Origin: Ditylenchus dipsaci
Lineage: Eukaryota > Nematoda > Chromadorea > Rhabditida > Anguinidae
NCBI GenBank assembly: GCA_004194705.1
Contig: SADC01000226.1
Span: 124,001-188,000, forward strand
Direction of reading: 5' to 3'
DNA: 64,000 bases
The notes beneath the pieces are model-generated. The model was not told where the DNA came from. It saw only the letters and a program-made list of their open reading frames with translations, and did no database searches. The translations under genes were made by a program, and so were the position numbers. Numbering within the stretch: the stretch's first letter is position 1; the number at the start of each line of letters is the position of its first letter. Shown here piece by piece: positions 22,382 to 33,100 of the stretch.

Positions 22382-23637
22382 TTTTCTAAAAAAAATAAAA
22401 AAAATTTCGAAAATCAGTTTCAGTTTTTTAATCATAGACCGGGATTCCCAGTTAAGAAGATAAGTAACCATCAAACCTCTACTTTATTAATATCCAACCC
22501 TCAAGTTTGACCCTCTGTCATTTCCCATGCTTTTCAGGCCACTTTTAGGTTTCTTTTGGGATTCAACGTAACATTTCCATTCAGTTAACAAAATCACTAG
22601 GATTTCACATAATTTGCAGAGGTTAAATTTCTCGCCTGTAAGACTGGAGTTTCAATATAATACTTCAAAGTTTCACTGTTATAAAGCAGCCAGTGAAATC
22701 TGAAATCTTTGCAATTTTTCGGAAATTGGGGGAAAGCTTCAAATACAATTGTAGTAAAAAAGGCTTGGAACAAGCATAATTGTCAAATTGGAGAGCGTAA
22801 TATTATTTCGAGAGCTATTTTATTTCTTGCATCTCATCTCTGGAAGCCATTTTTGAAAAATAATAGAATCAATATATTTAATTAACAGTACCGGAGACAT
22901 AGATACACAGTAAGAGACTTGCGCAGTTAAATTGTTGCATTTTTGCTAAAAAAAAGGCTGAAATTGTTGAAAAATTTAGGTATGTTTTAACTTAAATTAA
23001 GCCAACTGGAATCCTGGTTATTTTACCGGGATCCGTACGAGGTCCCGCTGGGTAGGTTCACAAAATCCCGGTCCCGTCCCGGTCTCAATCTAGGTGAAAA
23101 ATTGCGTCCCGGAATCCCGCCGGGTGGCGTTTTATATCTCTAGCTACAACCGTGTATATATGGAATTGTTGACTTGCAATATTTGTTTTAAAAAGTGAGC
23201 TCAAAAGTCTGCAAAAAGACTTATGAGACACCCGTAATGTCAATCTATACATTCTTATTTTGTATTTTCATAAAATTCAAAAGTAAAGAAAAGCAACATC
23301 CGAAGTACGATATCAAATTTAAAATTTATAAGAATTTATTGTGCTGAGGTTTTTATTTGGACTTTCATCGTACTTTTTTGAATTTCTTTTGCACTAGCTT
23401 GTTGCCCTTGATCTCAGGTTTTTAACGAGCTATCGAACTGTGCTGAGTCATTTCCGAAATGTGAAAATTTTTGAGTTTGAAAAAATAGAAGATTTAAGGA
23501 TTTTGAAGGAATTAGCTGTATTTTTTTTTCAGCTCATGAGTTTTCACATTCGGCGACATGGATACATAAGAGACATAATCTGTAATTTCAGAAGTTTTCT
23601 GACCACCATGTTGTTATGAGCACCACGTTGTCATCTT
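22382..23637. other. No gene seen; short CCCGG-rich patch
   Basis: About 23020-23130 has repeated TCCCGG/CCCGGT motifs in AT-rich DNA, similar in style to 33640-33740. The rest shows no supported feature. Confidence 0.4.
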
Positions 23638-23900
23638 ACCACCATATTGTAGCGCAGCTCAAGAGCTACAAACTCATTTGACAGATTTTATTTGAAAATT
23701 TGAGTACTGAGAAACGGCTTTTTGCATACAATAAATTTCTAAAAAAACGGCTGAAATCAAAGTTTTTTCATATTTTCAGATTTCGGTCACTTATTTAAAA
23801 ATAATTTTTGGCAAAAGATCTTATCAAAACAGTTAGCTTTTGAAAAATTCCATTAAATTTATTTTGTAGTTCTTAAACTGTGCTACAATATGATGATGGT
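23638..23900. mobile_element. Inverted-repeat element, GTAGCGCAGC family
   Basis: Left arm ACCACCATATTGTAGCGCAG and right arm GTGCTACAATATGATGATGG are inverted, with the CTCAAGAGCTAC motif inside as in 22096-22381. Confidence 0.6.
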
Positions 23901-24249
23901 TCAAACAATCAACTACAAATAAGACTTCGGACCAGTGGAAAATACTCTTCAATTGCAGTTATTTGAAGCCTTTTCCTAGCAGCCACTTTGGCAAGCGCTG
24001 CGACCGAATTCTCGTTGAAAGCCTTCAAAAACGAGCTTCCGCTTATCACAGAAAAAATGTGTTTTGTCAATTTCAAAGTGCAAAATAAAAAAGTGCAAAG
24101 GAGAAGCGAGGATACCGCATAAATATATATTAATTAAGCGAATTATTTTCAATACGATTAAGCATGCCCGAATAAAATAATTTGCACCTGCTTTTAAAAC
24201 ATTGCTAAGCGTATAGAAAAACAAATTACTTTATTAAATCCAATTTATC

Positions 24250-25219
24250 CATGTCTATAATTGCGCAGCCTTCGCTAGCCTTACTCACATTTTATTACCA
24301 TTATTCCAATTTCACACTTATTTCTTCGTGGATCATGTCTCCATTCATATTCTACGTAATTTTGACCAAATCTAGAAGTCTAGGAAATTTCAAGTGTTTG
24401 TTTTAAACCACACTTTTGGTGCTTGATATTCGAAACTACTATGGGAATTGCAAAACCAATCCTATTAACACCTTTGCTGCGGTTACCAGACTGGATTCGG
24501 CAAAGACTATCTTGGATATTATAGCAGTATGGTCTACCTAATTTTGTGCTTAGGATCAGGCAGCAACATGGTGGCCGGATTAATTTTGACACTTTTTATC
24601 AGATATCTACTAATATTTCCTAACAACTTCTTAAGATGGCTAAACACCAAATTTTTGGTCATATCAATATCATTTTTGGTGTTTCTGACCTACTTTTGTA
24701 TGATCTACACTGTTTTTATAGTGGCAGCAGAAAATAGGCAGAGTATTGAAAAATGGCTAGAAACTTGTGACCCTGTGTTGAAAAATTACTACGACAAAGA
24801 GCCTACTTTGATTATGATTCCATATTCCTCTGTATTCATTCCAGTTTTAGTGGTTTTCTCAATAATACTTATTTTAACTTTGCTGGAACCTGCTGTATTT
24901 GGATTTTTATTTATCAATTTTTAAAAATTAAATCTAATTCCAGCGGTCTATAATAATTATTTCGCTGGTTCAAGTATTAATTACTACTATTTTTGTGCTT
25001 TTGCCATCAATTATGTATTTTGCTTTTATGCTGTTCAGGGTTCCTCATTCGTCTTCAGTCATGACCCTGGCTATTTGTGTTATTGACAGTCATTCCATTG
25101 TGGAGTTTGTTTTGACTATTTGGTGTGTCTCGCCGTACAGAAACTATGTTTTACAACTGCTTAAGCTGTCTAGAAAACGAAGAATTAGCACTTTTTTCCA
25201 TATATCTACAATTACATGA
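24250..25219 (+). pseudogene. srh-family chemoreceptor, frame-broken
   Basis: ATG at 24250 starts MSIIAQPSLALLTFYYHY. The protein matches the minus-strand copy at 26822-27829 along its length: ILTKSRSLGNFK, an FETTMG-x-AKP stretch, MVYLILCLGSGSNMVAG, FPNNFLRWLNTKF, NYYDKEPTLIMIPYSS, and a tail with DSHSIVEFVLTIW and PYRNYVLQLL. The Srh signature of nematodes is LG-x-F/YK after TM1 and S-x-x-E...PYR after TM7. About four one-base losses interrupt it in the first 300 bp (in short T or TT runs), and one or two more near 24905-24960. Longest clean stretch is 24529-24924. Either a recent pseudogene or an intact gene with consensus errors. Confidence 0.7.
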
Positions 25220-25554
25220 GTGGCTTAGTTATGATTTTTTTTTGTTAATGTTAATGAATTGATAATATTTTTTTTTTATATTTTTTTAAGCGTCTAACAA
25301 TAAACACCTACCCAAACACTAGTTTGAAAACACCTGCAAAGTTTTTGCTAGCAACACGAATATTAAGACACCAAAATTTTATGAATTTACAGCTAGATAA
25401 AAAAACTGGTAAATTTAAAGTCATCCCCTCATACTCAGATCTCTCGAAAAGTGACACAAAAATCTTATCCCAAACTCATATTTTCTTTTTTTTTCACAAA
25501 ACGACAAAAAAGCATTTCTAAACACTTTCTGATTGAAAAATTTGAAATTAACTT

Positions 25555-25800
25555 TTTTTTGAGAGATGCCGAATTTAGTATGGGTTGTCCCTGAGCCTAA
25601 TGCCTAGGCTTTGAAGCCTAAAGGCCAAGCCTAATTGCTAAGCCTAAAAATTAGGGGGGGGGGGGGGGGAACGTTTGGTTGGTAAAAAAATCGAGGAGGT
25701 GTTTTGGGGGGAGGAGCGGGGGTTTGGGTTTAAAACTTAGTAGTGCCGCTTAATGTATCGTATCTTGAAGAGAAGATAAGTTCGGGAGGTGATTTCGGGT
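25555..25800. repeat. Telomere-like GCCTAA repeat with G-tract
   Basis: GAGCCTAATGCCTAGGC, AAGCCTAA and GCTAAGCCTAA repeat here, degenerate forms of the nematode telomere hexamer TTAGGC, followed by an uninterrupted run of about 17 G. The sequence GTTGTCCCTGAGCCTAATGC also occurs at 28339-28360. Confidence 0.55.
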
Positions 25801-26141
25801 CACTTTCAGTATGGGGGTGATTGAGACTATGAAAGTGCCTAATCTTCTCTTAATTACGTTTGATTCTGAACTAAGAGAATCAAATCACATGTTATTTTAG
25901 CATGTCACTCGTAGTAAAAAGTCAGTAAAATCAGGGTTCGGTGACGCCCCCTCGTGAAATAACTACAAAATTTCCGGTGCGCTGAAGACCAAAAGCAGGT
26001 GTATAGCCATTCCTGGGTTCCACAAAACATGTTCACGGGACGGCCTGAGCCAGCATGTTTCAAAATCGCCACGAGCCTGGCCTATAAAGTCACCGGCCGG
26101 TCCTTGCCAGTGAAGCCGGGAAGTTTGTTCACTATGTATTA

Positions 26142-26589
26142 CAGTCCACTCTCTATATAACATAACTCAAGGGACCGAGCAAGTTACCGGATTCTACATT
26201 GTATTCACACCGGTCATTTCAAGCTTTTGCCAGTTCTGTTTCGACAGTCTGGTCCTAAATATTGCAAGGATTCCGATCTTGGCAATCATTTTTTAGAAAT
26301 CCGAAAAAAAGTTCTTAAAAAAAATAAAAAACTTGGTGAAAAAACAGGATTTTTGTTAAATCAAGTTATGTTATATGGGTTTTTGCTTTTTTCGACAAAA
26401 AATATTAGAGGTTTTTTAAAAAACGATCGGCAAAATCGGAATCCTCATGATATTGGGACCAGACTGTAAAACAGAACTGGCAAAAAACCTCAAAAATCAG
26501 GTTAAAAAAAGTGTCGGACCCTAGGTGGGAACGAACTTCTGACCCTAAAATTATGTTATGTAGAGTTATGTTATATAGAGAGTCGACTG
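26142..26589. mobile_element. Tc1/pogo-type MITE (TA target)
   Basis: Starts CAGTCCACTCTCTATATAAC and ends ATATAGAGAGTCGACTG between TA dinucleotides (26140-26141, 26590-26591). The terminal style (CAGTCNAC...CTATATAAC) is that of pogo elements. Non-coding. Confidence 0.75.
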
Positions 26590-26599
26590 TATATGGTAA

Positions 26600-26820
26600 C
26601 TATGTAAAGTTTGTTGACTATGAAAATCACATTGACTATAAAATTTCATTCACTATGTAAGATGTGAAATTGGTTGACTATGTGAAATTTGTTGACTTTA
26701 TAAAATTTGTCGCCTGTGTGTAATTGGGGAATTATGTGAAATTGGTTGACTATGTGATATTTATTGACTTAGTGAAATTTGTTGACTATGTGAAATTTCT
26801 TCAATAATTTGCTAATGTCA
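26600..26820. repeat. Degenerate tandem repeat, GTTGACTATGTGAAATT
   Basis: About ten copies of a 17-24 bp unit around TTGACTATGTGAAATTTG fill the gap between the MITE and the srh stop codon. Single inverse copies are found near 60950-60995. Confidence 0.75.
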
Positions 26821-26821
26821 T

Positions 26822-27829
26822 TTATTTTAAAAATTTCAGGTGATAGGACTTGCTTAAACTGATCGAAACAGAAACAGTAATAGGTTTTTTAGAAATATCA
26901 AGCAATTTCAGAAAATAATTTCTATAAGGTAAAACGCAATACAAAGTAGCGATGAATTCCACAATAGAGTGAGTGTCAAGCACACATAATACAATTGTCA
27001 TAGCAGAAGATGTATAAGGAATTTCAAACACTATAAAAGTCAAATGCAAAAATACAGGTACCAGCATAAAAGCAGTAGCAACGAAAGCTTGAACTATTGC
27101 AATGGTGATAATAGACTGATGTCTTTTATTTTTGAAAAAGTTAGATTTTCTTATTGAAAGCTGGTAGATAAAATGTCCAAAAACAAAAAGCTCAAGTATA
27201 AAAAAATGATAAGAAGAATAAAAAGAGAGGTGACAAGCAAAGAGCAGTTTGGATAAGGAATTACAAACAAAGTTGGTTCAGTTTCAAAGTAATTTCTTAA
27301 TATCAAATCATAGTCTGTGGCCCACAGAAAAGTATTTTGGCGATCTCCTGAAGCAACTAAATAATACGAATAAGCTATCCAACAATCATAGAAAATAAGT
27401 AAAAATAGCATAATTATTAGTATCAGTTTGAGGCCAATCCGTTTTGTCAAACGATTAGAAAAGACTGGCAAATAGCGCATCCAAATAGTGGACATCAGCC
27501 CAGCTAACATATTTGCTGCAGACACTACACACAGTAAAATGAAAACATACTACTGTAATGACCAAGAAATTTTCTTCCAAATCCAATTTGGTAGACTGCA
27601 ACCGCAGGCGTTAAAATCACCGGTTTTGCACTGCCCATGGAAGTTTCGAATATTAAGCACCAAAAACTATGGTTGAAAATAAACCACTTGAAGTTGCCCA
27701 TGTCTTGGATTTTGTCAAAATAATGTAAAAAACAAAAGGAGCTAAGATCCATGTGAGTATTAATGTCAAACTGGAATAATAAAAGTAAAAGCTAAGAAGA
27801 GCAAGCGAAGGTGCTGTTATTTTGGACAT
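26822..27829 (-). pseudogene. srh-family chemoreceptor, frame-broken (minus strand)
   Basis: ATG at 27829 starts MSKITAPSLALLSFYFYY. The order is ILTKSK near the end of TM1, GNFKWFIFNHSFWCLIFETS, PAVAVYQIGFGRKFLGHYSS, SAANMLAGLMSTIWMRYLPV, NYFETEPTLFVIPYPN, and DTHSIVEFIATLYCVLPYRN before a serine/lysine-rich tail. This is the Srh pattern. Three frame slips, near 27700, 27540 and 27175, separate these parts; each can be explained by one lost base. No intron is needed. It and the gene at 24250 are arranged tail to tail. Membrane protein expected in sensory cilia if functional; ligand unknown. Confidence 0.7.
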
Positions 27830-28208
27830 TTGTAATACCTGACTTTTCAAGAAGAAATGCTTATGAGAAACTTTTTTACGAGCTAGTAAATTTTATATGT
27901 GAAAAAAACAGACTTTTTTTACCACACATTGAAAAAACAAAACGTTACTATGGTATTTTTTTACTAAAGTTATCCAATTTGATAGATTCCAACCGCTACA
28001 AAAATAAGCTACTACAAATTTCAAGATGGTTTAGAAAAAGGGTGAAAGTGACAATATTAAAAAATTGCTCTAAATCTTTACTAATGAAAGAATTTCACAT
28101 AGTGTCCATAAGCTATTCCGTGAGATAGCTGTATGAAAATTCTTATTTCACTTAAAATTGGTTATCTGCAATGTTGCACCAAGGCCTGTTCTCTCGATTT
28201 TTTCGAAA
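27830..28208. other. Upstream of srh copy; no gene supported
   Basis: A plus-strand open frame of about 100 codons at 27811-28128 overlaps the 5' end of the srh gene antisense and has no recognisable domain. It is probably chance or an antisense frame. Confidence 0.3.
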
Positions 28209-28484
28209 TTCCGACGCTACTGGAATAAATCCCCCACCCTAAAAAACTACTGTAATATAAACCACCCCCCCCCCCCCCCTCATTTTTCAGGTACCCAAAA
28301 ACCATACTTTTTTTGAAAAGTGGTGAAATTAATACGTGTTGTCCCTGAGCCTAATGCCTACGCCCCGAAGCCTAAGGGCTAAGTCTAATTCCTAAGTCTA
28401 AAAGTTATTGGAACGGGGAGGCAAGTTGTTATATTACAGGAGGGTTTTGGAGGGGGGGGTGTATATTACAGTAGCGCCGAAATT
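28209..28484. mobile_element. Palindromic element with C-tract and GCCTAA motif
   Basis: The left arm GACGCTACTGGAATAAATCC with TACTGTAATATAAACC and a 17-base C-run is matched by the right arm GGGGGGGGTGTATATTACAG...TAGCGCC. The centre has GAGCCTAATGCCTA as in 25590. It looks like a fold-back MITE related to 25555-25800. Confidence 0.55.
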
Positions 28485-28866
28485 TCTGTTTCGCGACTAT
28501 CGGATAGAGCTGGGAAATCTGAAGAAGTTTTATGAAGATAGCTCAGTTTTTTTATCAAATATTTCGGGAGGCAGAGCAAAGTCGACTATTAACATCTTTT
28601 CTATGCAGAACTAAACAAGCTTTCTTTTGATATACGCAGAATTTGGAATCTGACAGTTAGTTTCAACCAAAGAGCAATTTTACATGCAAATCGACCATGC
28701 TCAACACAATTCTGGTGTCAGAATTACGCGCTTTTACGACAGACACATATTCCCTACGTCAATTTTAATGTATTTTTTTTGAATAAGTAATTAGTTTTGC
28801 CTAGAAATTCTGCGCGCGTGGCTGTTTTCTGCAGAATTTGCTGTTATAGGCGCAATTGTCTATTAT

Positions 28867-28987
28867 AAGTCATAGGCATAGTGTCAAAGTCATAGGCCTA
28901 ATTACAGTAAAAATTCTAGTCAAATTATGCTTAGGACTTTGAAATTATGCTTATGACTATGACTTTGACACTATGCCTGTGACTTTT
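28867..28987. repeat. Palindrome of GTCATAGGCATAGTGTC units
   Basis: AAGTCATAGGCATAGTGTC is inverted as GACACTATGCCTGTGACTT across about 120 bp, with further half-copies (GTCATAGGCCTAATT and AATTATGCTTAGGAC) between. Confidence 0.65.
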
Positions 28988-29135
28988 GAAAACAGTGGTT
29001 AAATCAGAATCCGGCGTCAAGATCCAGGGAGCCATACTTTAAACTCCGAAAATGTTATAATTTTCGGCCAAAAAATGAGTTTAGAAAAATCGGTTTATTT
29101 TATTTTATTGTGTTTTTTGAAGATCTATCTATCTA

Positions 29136-29387
29136 CAATTGCCGCTCGATTTAACGACACCACAAAAAGTTCGTTCCCGCCTAGGGTCCAACACTTTTTT
29201 TAGCTCAATTTTCGAAACCTTCTGACCCTTTCCTTTTGACAGTCTGGTCGCAAATATCGCAAAGATTCCAATTTTGCCGATCGTTTTTCAGAATCATGAA
29301 ATTTTTCTAAAATCCGAAAAATCCGAATCTTGTTGACCCGAGGCAGGAACGAACTTTTCGGGGTATCGTTAAATCGAGTGGCAACTG
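29136..29387. mobile_element. pogo-like MITE (TA target)
   Basis: Starts CAATTGCCGCTCGATTTAAC and ends GTTAAATCGAGTGGCAACTG, with TA on both sides. A second inner inverted pair (AAGTTCGTTCCCGCCTAGGG / GAGGCAGGAACGAACTTTTC) follows the TIR. Confidence 0.75.
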
Positions 29388-29674
29388 TATATGCAAACAC
29401 TTTATATACCAAAAGAAAGCCTGTTCCGTTTTGCATAGAAAATATATCATAAGTGCATGGGTTAATGTTACTTAAACTGAGGGCTTCAAAATGGTAGAGC
29501 GTTTGTATAAGATTCAATCGAAAAATAGCTGAATAAAAACATTTTTATTGATCTTCAAATGTGCCTAAAACTCATCAAAGGTAATTTCATGGTGAAAATT
29601 TTGAAAAGGTCACAATTTCGACAACGAATTAATGACCAGCGTAGCCGATTGGCTTAGAAAACTACCCTAAAAGG

Positions 29675-29859
29675 ACCATGGTTTTTGCGCGCAGTGGCAT
29701 GTGCAAAATTCGAACTGGCGGGGGACACTTCTCTTTCGTCTCGCACTGTACTCTTTGGAGTCGTTTGGAATGACTCCAAAGAGTACAGTGCGAGACGAAA
29801 GAGAAGTGTCCCCCGCCAGTTCGAATTTTGCACATGCCACTGCGCGCAAAAACAATGGT
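29675..29859. repeat. Near-perfect 88-bp palindrome, 9-bp spacer
   Basis: The left arm 29675-29762 and right arm 29772-29859 are reverse complements at 87 of 88 positions, around the spacer GTTTGGAAT. Much more GC-rich than its surroundings. Both strands therefore show the same peptide frame (VACAKFELAGDTSLSS), which is a mirror artefact and not evidence of a gene. It could form a long hairpin RNA. Confidence 0.9.
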
Positions 29860-30163
29860 TCTACAAGGTTATTAGCTGTCATATTTCAAACTTCTCTCAA
29901 GACAAAGAACATTCAAAAAGTTATGTTTATTGATTGAACAAACAATATCTCGACTGTGTCAAATACACAACGAAATAGTGTTTGCCCCTTGTTAATAATC
30001 TTCTGCTTCGCTTCCGCATGTAAATGCAATGAAATATTTTCCTGAACTTTATAATAAAAAGTTAAAAAAAGGATGGTAGATTTTTCAGAGAAAGTACCAT
30101 TATCACTTACATGTACTAAAAAGTTTTTAAATCAAAATTAAATAAAGTTTTCATTTAGTATTA

Positions 30164-33100
30164 GTGTTTATTATTTTAACTACAGCTATTTCAAATTATT
30201 CCGCTTACCGAAATATCATAAAAAATTTGACTCAAGATGATATTCAAAGAAGTCAAATCCAAAGAAGTTATCCTAGCTATTCAAAGAATTCAATATTTGT
30301 CAATCCTGAATCTAATAGCCCACAAATAACTAGAGCTTTAGCAACTCAGATTATTCCTATGTCTTCATATGCCCAGTTTCCATTATTAGAGTGGAAAAGT
30401 TCATTGGTGCAATTTGCCAATCTACACTTAGAATACAACCTATCTATGCCTTTGGATCTGTATCTGTGCGAAGATGTTAAGTACTTTGTTTTTGTGCCTA
30501 CAAGACCATCTGCTTTTAAGAATAGATCAGCAATCCGTGAATCGTGGGCTAAAAAACCTGTAAGTATTAAAAAATTATGACTTGAAATCAAGCCACCGTC
30601 ACTTTTTTACTTGGTGCGATAAAGAAGTTTTTTTACTAATTACCGTATTGCCTCTAGTATAAGCCCTGCTAAAAATCCGGAACTTTTCTAATTTATTAAT
30701 TGCACTTCTGAACTACTTTTTTGATTAAAGCTTGATTATATGACTAACTAAAATGTAGCACAGATTCCCAGCTACATTTTGATATATTACATGAGCTCAG
30801 CTTGAAATTCAAAAAGTTTGTATAAGAGGAAAATGAAGAGAAAATTGAAAAATTCTGGATTTGATAGGCATATATCAGGGGATTACGGTATAAAAAAATT
30901 TAAGTTTTCGGAAAAACATTTTGAAAACTCAATTATCTCAAACTTTTAGAGGTGGTGGACGAACCGCAAGTAAACAAGTTTCTGAAGATCTTTCATTAAC
31001 TATTCAATAATACCGTAAAAATATTCAATCACCGTATTCTTTTTTGTTAAGAGATTATCTTTCTTTAGTTTAACCCTAGGACGACCACGTTAAAATGGTC
31101 TCCACTGACCACGTTGACAGACATTATGATAAAATTACATTTTCAAATATGATGAGCTACAAGTCAAGCAGAATTGTGTTACCTTTTATAATACTATTTT
31201 TTGTATGGGTTTCACAGAATCATATCATACGTTTATTGTAACCCATTTAAAAAAGTAATAATGAGAGGATGATTGGGTCCGCAACCCACCACTTTTTCAA
31301 AATTATATTTATACGTAATGACCACAATGTGGTGAACGTGGTCAGCAGCATATGTCGTTATGAACGGGGTTATACCTCAGCCGGGTCGTGTCATCTCACC
31401 CCTCGAAATATCTCATTTTGTAGCTGAGATTGATACCTTCCTAGATTTTCATACCTTTTTCTAAATGTTCATTATGAACGCAAAACCAAGCTTTGCAAAT
31501 ATGACATGACCACTTTGTGGTCAACGTGGTCGTTTTAGGGTTAAGTAAAAAGTACCTCAAATATAGGCTAAAGTACAGAGTTAGAGATGCGCGCACTTAC
31601 TTACCTCCGATATGATTCCTAGAGTTACTCTGAATCATAAAATACATATAAAGTTTTTTTGAGATATACAGTGAGAAAAACATGGTTAAAACACTCAAAA
31701 GGGTATTTAAAGTATTAACTGGAACTCTCACGCCAGAGCTGTCAAAATCTACTAAAACTTAGTTTTTGGAGAGTTCACTGCAAGGGAATCCAAGTTATAT
31801 GAATTTTACTATTTAGCCAGCTGCATTTCTTGTTCGATTTGTAGTTGGTCAGCCAAATATAACTACTGAAGGTGTCGACATATACAATAAACTTCACGAT
31901 GAATGGCAAAAATACAATGACATCATTTTTTATGATGCCAAAGATGATTATAGAATGCTGCACGTCAAGGTAATAACTTGAAAAATATAATTTAAAAAAT
32001 CAGGGCTAATTAGAAGAATTAAGTCTCGGTTTCATACTGTTAGGCGGCATGCAAAGATTCTTAAAAGCGGGTGGTACAGAACAGTGTAGAAATTTCTAAG
32101 ATAAAAAATGAAAATATGTGAGTTAAAGGTTAAAAAGTTTATGTTAGAAGATAGCCGTATAAGTTCCTCCTCCTCTTCTTCAATATTTTTTTTTTATTTT
32201 TCAAAATTGGACAAGAAAATAAAAAGTTTTTTTATTATCAAATTTCGCCTGGCCCCCTGTTGTTTGAACATTTTTATTGCGCATTTTATAGTGGTTTGAG
32301 AAAATTGTTTAAACATTTCCTTAGCAACTTCTTCACGCTCAAAATGATATTAAAGCTATTTTCTGACACGTTCCTGCATAAAAAATTAATTTTTTTGGGA
32401 AAAAAAATTCGAACAAAATTTAAGTTTTTGTCTTGGGCGACCAAGACGAATCAAGATTTTTTTCAATTTCTGGTCAAAAAATTTTTTTCTTTTAATTTAG
32501 TTTTTTGCAGGAGAGTGTCATAAAATAGCTTCTTTATTGTTTTTAGAGTGTGAAACTTACTCGGAGATGTTTAAGCACTTTTCTCAAATCAATATAAAAT
32601 GCGCCCCGAGTACCCTATTCATTTATTCATTTTGTACATAATAAACATTGTCCGTCCTAGAAGAATCGATATCATACCAAGCATAAAAATCAAGTATTGG
32701 CCATAATTGCCAGTGAAATATATCGTGAAACACTCACGGCACAACAGAACACAAGAAAAAAGTAAAAAAGGCCAAGAAATTTTCGCCTTTAGATACCAAA
32801 TTAAACTAACTTAAAAGGGTACCCAGATACACTAAATAGATAAAATTAACTTTTTAATTTAACGTTTTTTGCGCAAAACATAACGAGGGGGATGAGGCAT
32901 GTTTGTTTCGAGACATACGAATATGGCTCTATTGCACAATGGGTACCGAAAATTCGCCTTGGTCCCCTGTTGTTTTAAGGTGATAAAAGTGATTTTGGTT
33001 ACTATAATTACTTTAGTGACCACAATCAACTTTCAAAAGTAACGTTCTGAAGACAGTGTTAGAAACACAATAAGAGGGATAAAGCAAAAGATCAAACAAT

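Noticed and set aside
27811..28128. Plus-strand gene of 105 codons
   Set aside because: It overlaps the srh start on the other strand, has no family features and lacks splice or start support.
29667..29933. Overlapping frames on both strands encoding the same peptide
   Set aside because: The frames are mirror images produced by the 88-bp palindrome, so the match says nothing about coding.
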